From the NCBI GenBank assembly GCA_937967805.1, contig CALBTC010000430.1:1-32830 (forward strand): a stretch of 32,830 nt of DNA, written 5' to 3'. The position numbers and the translations under genes were made by a program. Under the pieces are notes generated by a model. That model was not told the DNA's origin. It searched no databases and worked only from the letters and a program-made list of their open reading frames with translations. The stretch is from an uncultured Anaerolineaceae bacterium (lineage in GTDB: Bacteria; Chloroflexota; Anaerolineae; Promineifilales; Promineifilaceae). Positions 31,213 to 32,830 of this stretch are shown here, one piece after another (the first letter of the stretch is position 1; each line of letters starts with the position of its first letter).

Positions 31213-32830
31213 TCATTTTGCCAAAGGTTCAACTTCAAGATGCGTTTGCGAAGAGAGGCGCACGATCTTGTTTTTGCCTAAAGGCGTCGGCGTATTGGCC
31301 GGCAGCTTTTGGCTGCCTAAAATCGTGCCGTTGACACCGCCAAGATCGGTCACAAAAAAGCCGTCGTCCTGGTAGGAAATCCGAACGTGCTTTCGTGATA
31401 TGCGCTGATCGCCGCCAATGTTGAGATCGCTGCCTTCGCGCCCAATCGTAAAGGGAAACGTGTCGATAATTTTGTCCAGCGTCGCCCCGGTGGTCTGCAC
31501 CACTTTCAGGCGCAGCCGCGTGCCTGATTCTGTTGAAGCAGGTTTAGGAGCCAGGGGCGTCAGGAATTCTTCTTCGTCGGGGGATACATTTTGCCGAGGC
31601 ATCAGCTTGCTCCGGTCGTAATCTGCCTCGGACCAAACAATGGATTTATCGATGGGCGGTCGGACGATGACCGGTTCCTGCTCTTTCTTTTTCCTGCCGC
31701 TAATGAACAGTACCCCACCCAGGCTAAGAATGATAAGCGCGATAATGCCCAGATAGAGCGGATTGGCTGTTAAGGCGGCAAATGCCCGTGTAAAAAACCC
31801 AGGGGGTTCAGGCGGAATAGGTTTAAAATCGTCGTACGTGCTCTCAGAGCGCTGCTGATCGGCCGTGAGCAGATAAACCGTCACCCGGTAGGTGCCGGGC
31901 GCTTCGGCTAATCGGATGGCATCGGGTAGCTGTTCCTGAAGGCGCTCGCCCGTGAAGAGGGTTGGGCCAAAATCGTGGATTTTGCTGCCGGTGCTGTCAT
32001 CGACAATAAATCCTTCATACGTCTGAACCCGCCCGGCTTCCGGTACGTCCAAATCAATATAAAAGAGGCCATTTTCAAAATCCGGCGTGATGGCCTGGAT
32101 GGTAAAAGGGACGGAGAGCGGGGGATTGTGAGTAAACTCCCGTTCGGCTAAAAGCGTTTCGCCTTCTTCATTCTGAATCAGAAAATCTTCTTGGTCGAGC
32201 GCCTGGACATGGATGCTGTATTCTCGCTCGGCCTGAAGATTGCTGCCGTCAATTTCCACGATTAGCGTTGACTCCGGGTCTTCAAAGATCTGGTCGCCGG
32301 ACACCTGGGTGCCGCCACGTACATCCCAGACGTTGATGATGACCTGGCGCACGGTTTCGGCGCTGCCCACGCTTAAAGAGAGGGTGTAGACGTTGGTGGC
32401 GGCATTATACTGAAAATTGGAGATGGCGGTGGCTACCGGCGGCGGGGGCAGATCATAGTTTCTGCTGGAGAAGAAGTTGAAGGTGGCGCTGATGGGGGTG
32501 TCACTATTGCGCAGCTTAATAGAAAGCACGGCTTGATTTTCGCCTTGCTGCGGGAAAACCTGTCCGCGGGCCAGAAGCTGGCTGTTGAGACCGGCAATAA
32601 TTTCTTGAAATAAACTATTTAGATTGGATTGGTTGCCGATGGCCGAAAAAGCCGAGGTTTCGGCGGCCATGTTGCGCAGTTCTCCCACATTTAGCTCGGC
32701 TTCTGTTTGGTTATAGATGCCGATGGTATGGATGGGGGTGATGGTAGAGATGTTGGCCGACGGCCGTGCCGCATTAATCACTTCATTATAGGTATGGGTG
32801 CTGCACGGTTCGGGGCTGTCCACGGTTAGC
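31213..32830 (-). CDS. Membrane protein with vWA-type region and cytoplasmic FHA domain, 5'-truncated by the window
   Basis: The frame is open through the right edge, so the N-terminus is missing. The first visible part (DSPEPCSTHTYNEVINAA, ITPIHTIGIYN, ELRNMAAETS) looks like the C-terminal half of a von Willebrand A domain. Two or so beta-rich domains follow, then a membrane helix NPLYLGIIALIILSLGGVLF and a basic stop-transfer GRKKK. The C-terminal ~100 residues are an FHA domain (FTIGREGSDLNIGG, RISRKHVRISY, GGVNGTIL) that binds phosphothreonine. It is the first gene of the kinase locus seen here and may be the phospho-dependent partner of the two kinases. Topology puts the vWA side outside and FHA inside. 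Confidence 0.85.
   Translation of the reverse strand, partial: LTVDSPEPCSTHTYNEVINAARPSANISTITPIHTIGIYNQTEAELNVGELRNMAAETSAFSAIGNQSNLNSLFQEIIAGLNSQLLARGQVFPQQGENQAVLSIKLRNSDTPISATFNFFSSRNYDLPPPPVATAISNFQYNAATNVYTLSLSVGSAETVRQVIINVWDVRGGTQVSGDQIFEDPESTLIVEIDGSNLQAEREYSIHVQALDQEDFLIQNEEGETLLAEREFTHNPPLSVPFTIQAITPDFENGLFYIDLDVPEAGRVQTYEGFIVDDSTGSKIHDFGPTLFTGERLQEQLPDAIRLAEAPGTYRVTVYLLTADQQRSESTYDDFKPIPPEPPGFFTRAFAALTANPLYLGIIALIILSLGGVLFISGRKKKEQEPVIVRPPIDKSIVWSEADYDRSKLMPRQNVSPDEEEFLTPLAPKPASTESGTRLRLKVVQTTGATLDKIIDTFPFTIGREGSDLNIGGDQRISRKHVRISYQDDGFFVTDLGGVNGTILGSQKLPANTPTPLGKNKIVRLSSQTHLEVEPLAK

Larger units (their letters stand above)
1096..32767. repeat. Highly iterated palindrome ACGGCCGT across the window
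   Basis: I count about 44 copies by eye, for example at 1096-1103, 1302-1309, 9023-9030, 21310-21317, 21327-21334 and 32760-32767. Fewer than one would be expected by chance in a moderately GC-rich segment of this length. Many are extended to AACGGCCGTT. They occur mostly inside genes, in several frames, and in gaps. Variants with one changed base (GCGGCCGT, TCGGCCGT, ACGGCCGC) are also frequent. Confidence 0.85.

Overview
The window looks like a chromosomal accessory segment of a Chloroflexota-type bacterium (Anaerolineae or Ardenticatenia-like). That assignment is tentative and is inferred from gene-family mix and repeat style, not from a marker gene. Supporting signs are NAD-dependent GH4 glycosidases clustered with Gfo/Idh oxidoreductases, several Ser/Thr kinases with extracellular sensor domains, lipoproteins with an AC lipobox, REP-associated transposase debris and a strongly over-represented palindromic octamer, ACGGCCGT (about 44 copies by eye).

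Left part, plus strand (1-5468). A truncated receiver/histidine kinase is followed by about 1.2 kb of broken coding remnants: a winged-helix/WYL-like regulator relic, the first ~55 residues of a type I-E-like Cas3, and unassigned debris. Then come an intact AcuC-type deacetylase and, overlapping it by 1 nt, a polytopic spermidine-synthase-like protein.

Central part, minus strand (5547-23966). A lipoprotein isoaspartyl methyltransferase-like gene lies downstream of a long sugar-catabolic cluster. In transcription order the cluster is: LacI regulator, substrate-binding lipoprotein, two permeases, His-rich CDF metal transporter, GH2 remnant, GH4, glycerol-1-phosphate-dehydrogenase-like enzyme, two Gfo/Idh oxidoreductases, an epimerase/PIG-L chimera, second GH4, BadF-type sugar kinase, ceramidase-like protein, micro-ORF, creatininase-like amidohydrolase, GH4 relic and DegT aminotransferase. 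Many junctions are ATGA or 1-nt overlaps. A consensus sigma-70 promoter with a perfect 25-bp palindromic operator precedes lacI, so the cluster is probably autorepressed and induced by an imported glycoside. A 15-bp perfect hairpin separates the binding-protein gene from the permeases.

Intergenic and defence debris (24023-26071). This holds an orphan terminator with alternative pairing arms, a two-repeat type I-E CRISPR relic, an intact PPOX/F420-like flavin reductase gene, then hsdM and hsdS remnants with a nonsense-mutated RAYT transposase between them that carries REP palindromes inside its reading frame.

Right part, minus strand (26135-32830). A phospho-signalling locus: a membrane vWA/FHA protein (cut by the window edge), a Ser/Thr kinase with an extracellular CBM9-like domain, a second Ser/Thr kinase whose extracellular domain is a degenerate M14 carboxypeptidase, and an M14 carboxypeptidase lipoprotein with its catalytic residues. 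The last two genes overlap and their domains are paralogous. This kinase/pseudo-peptidase/peptidase arrangement is the best candidate for an undescribed system. A second theme is gene decay by internal deletion, seen at least six times.
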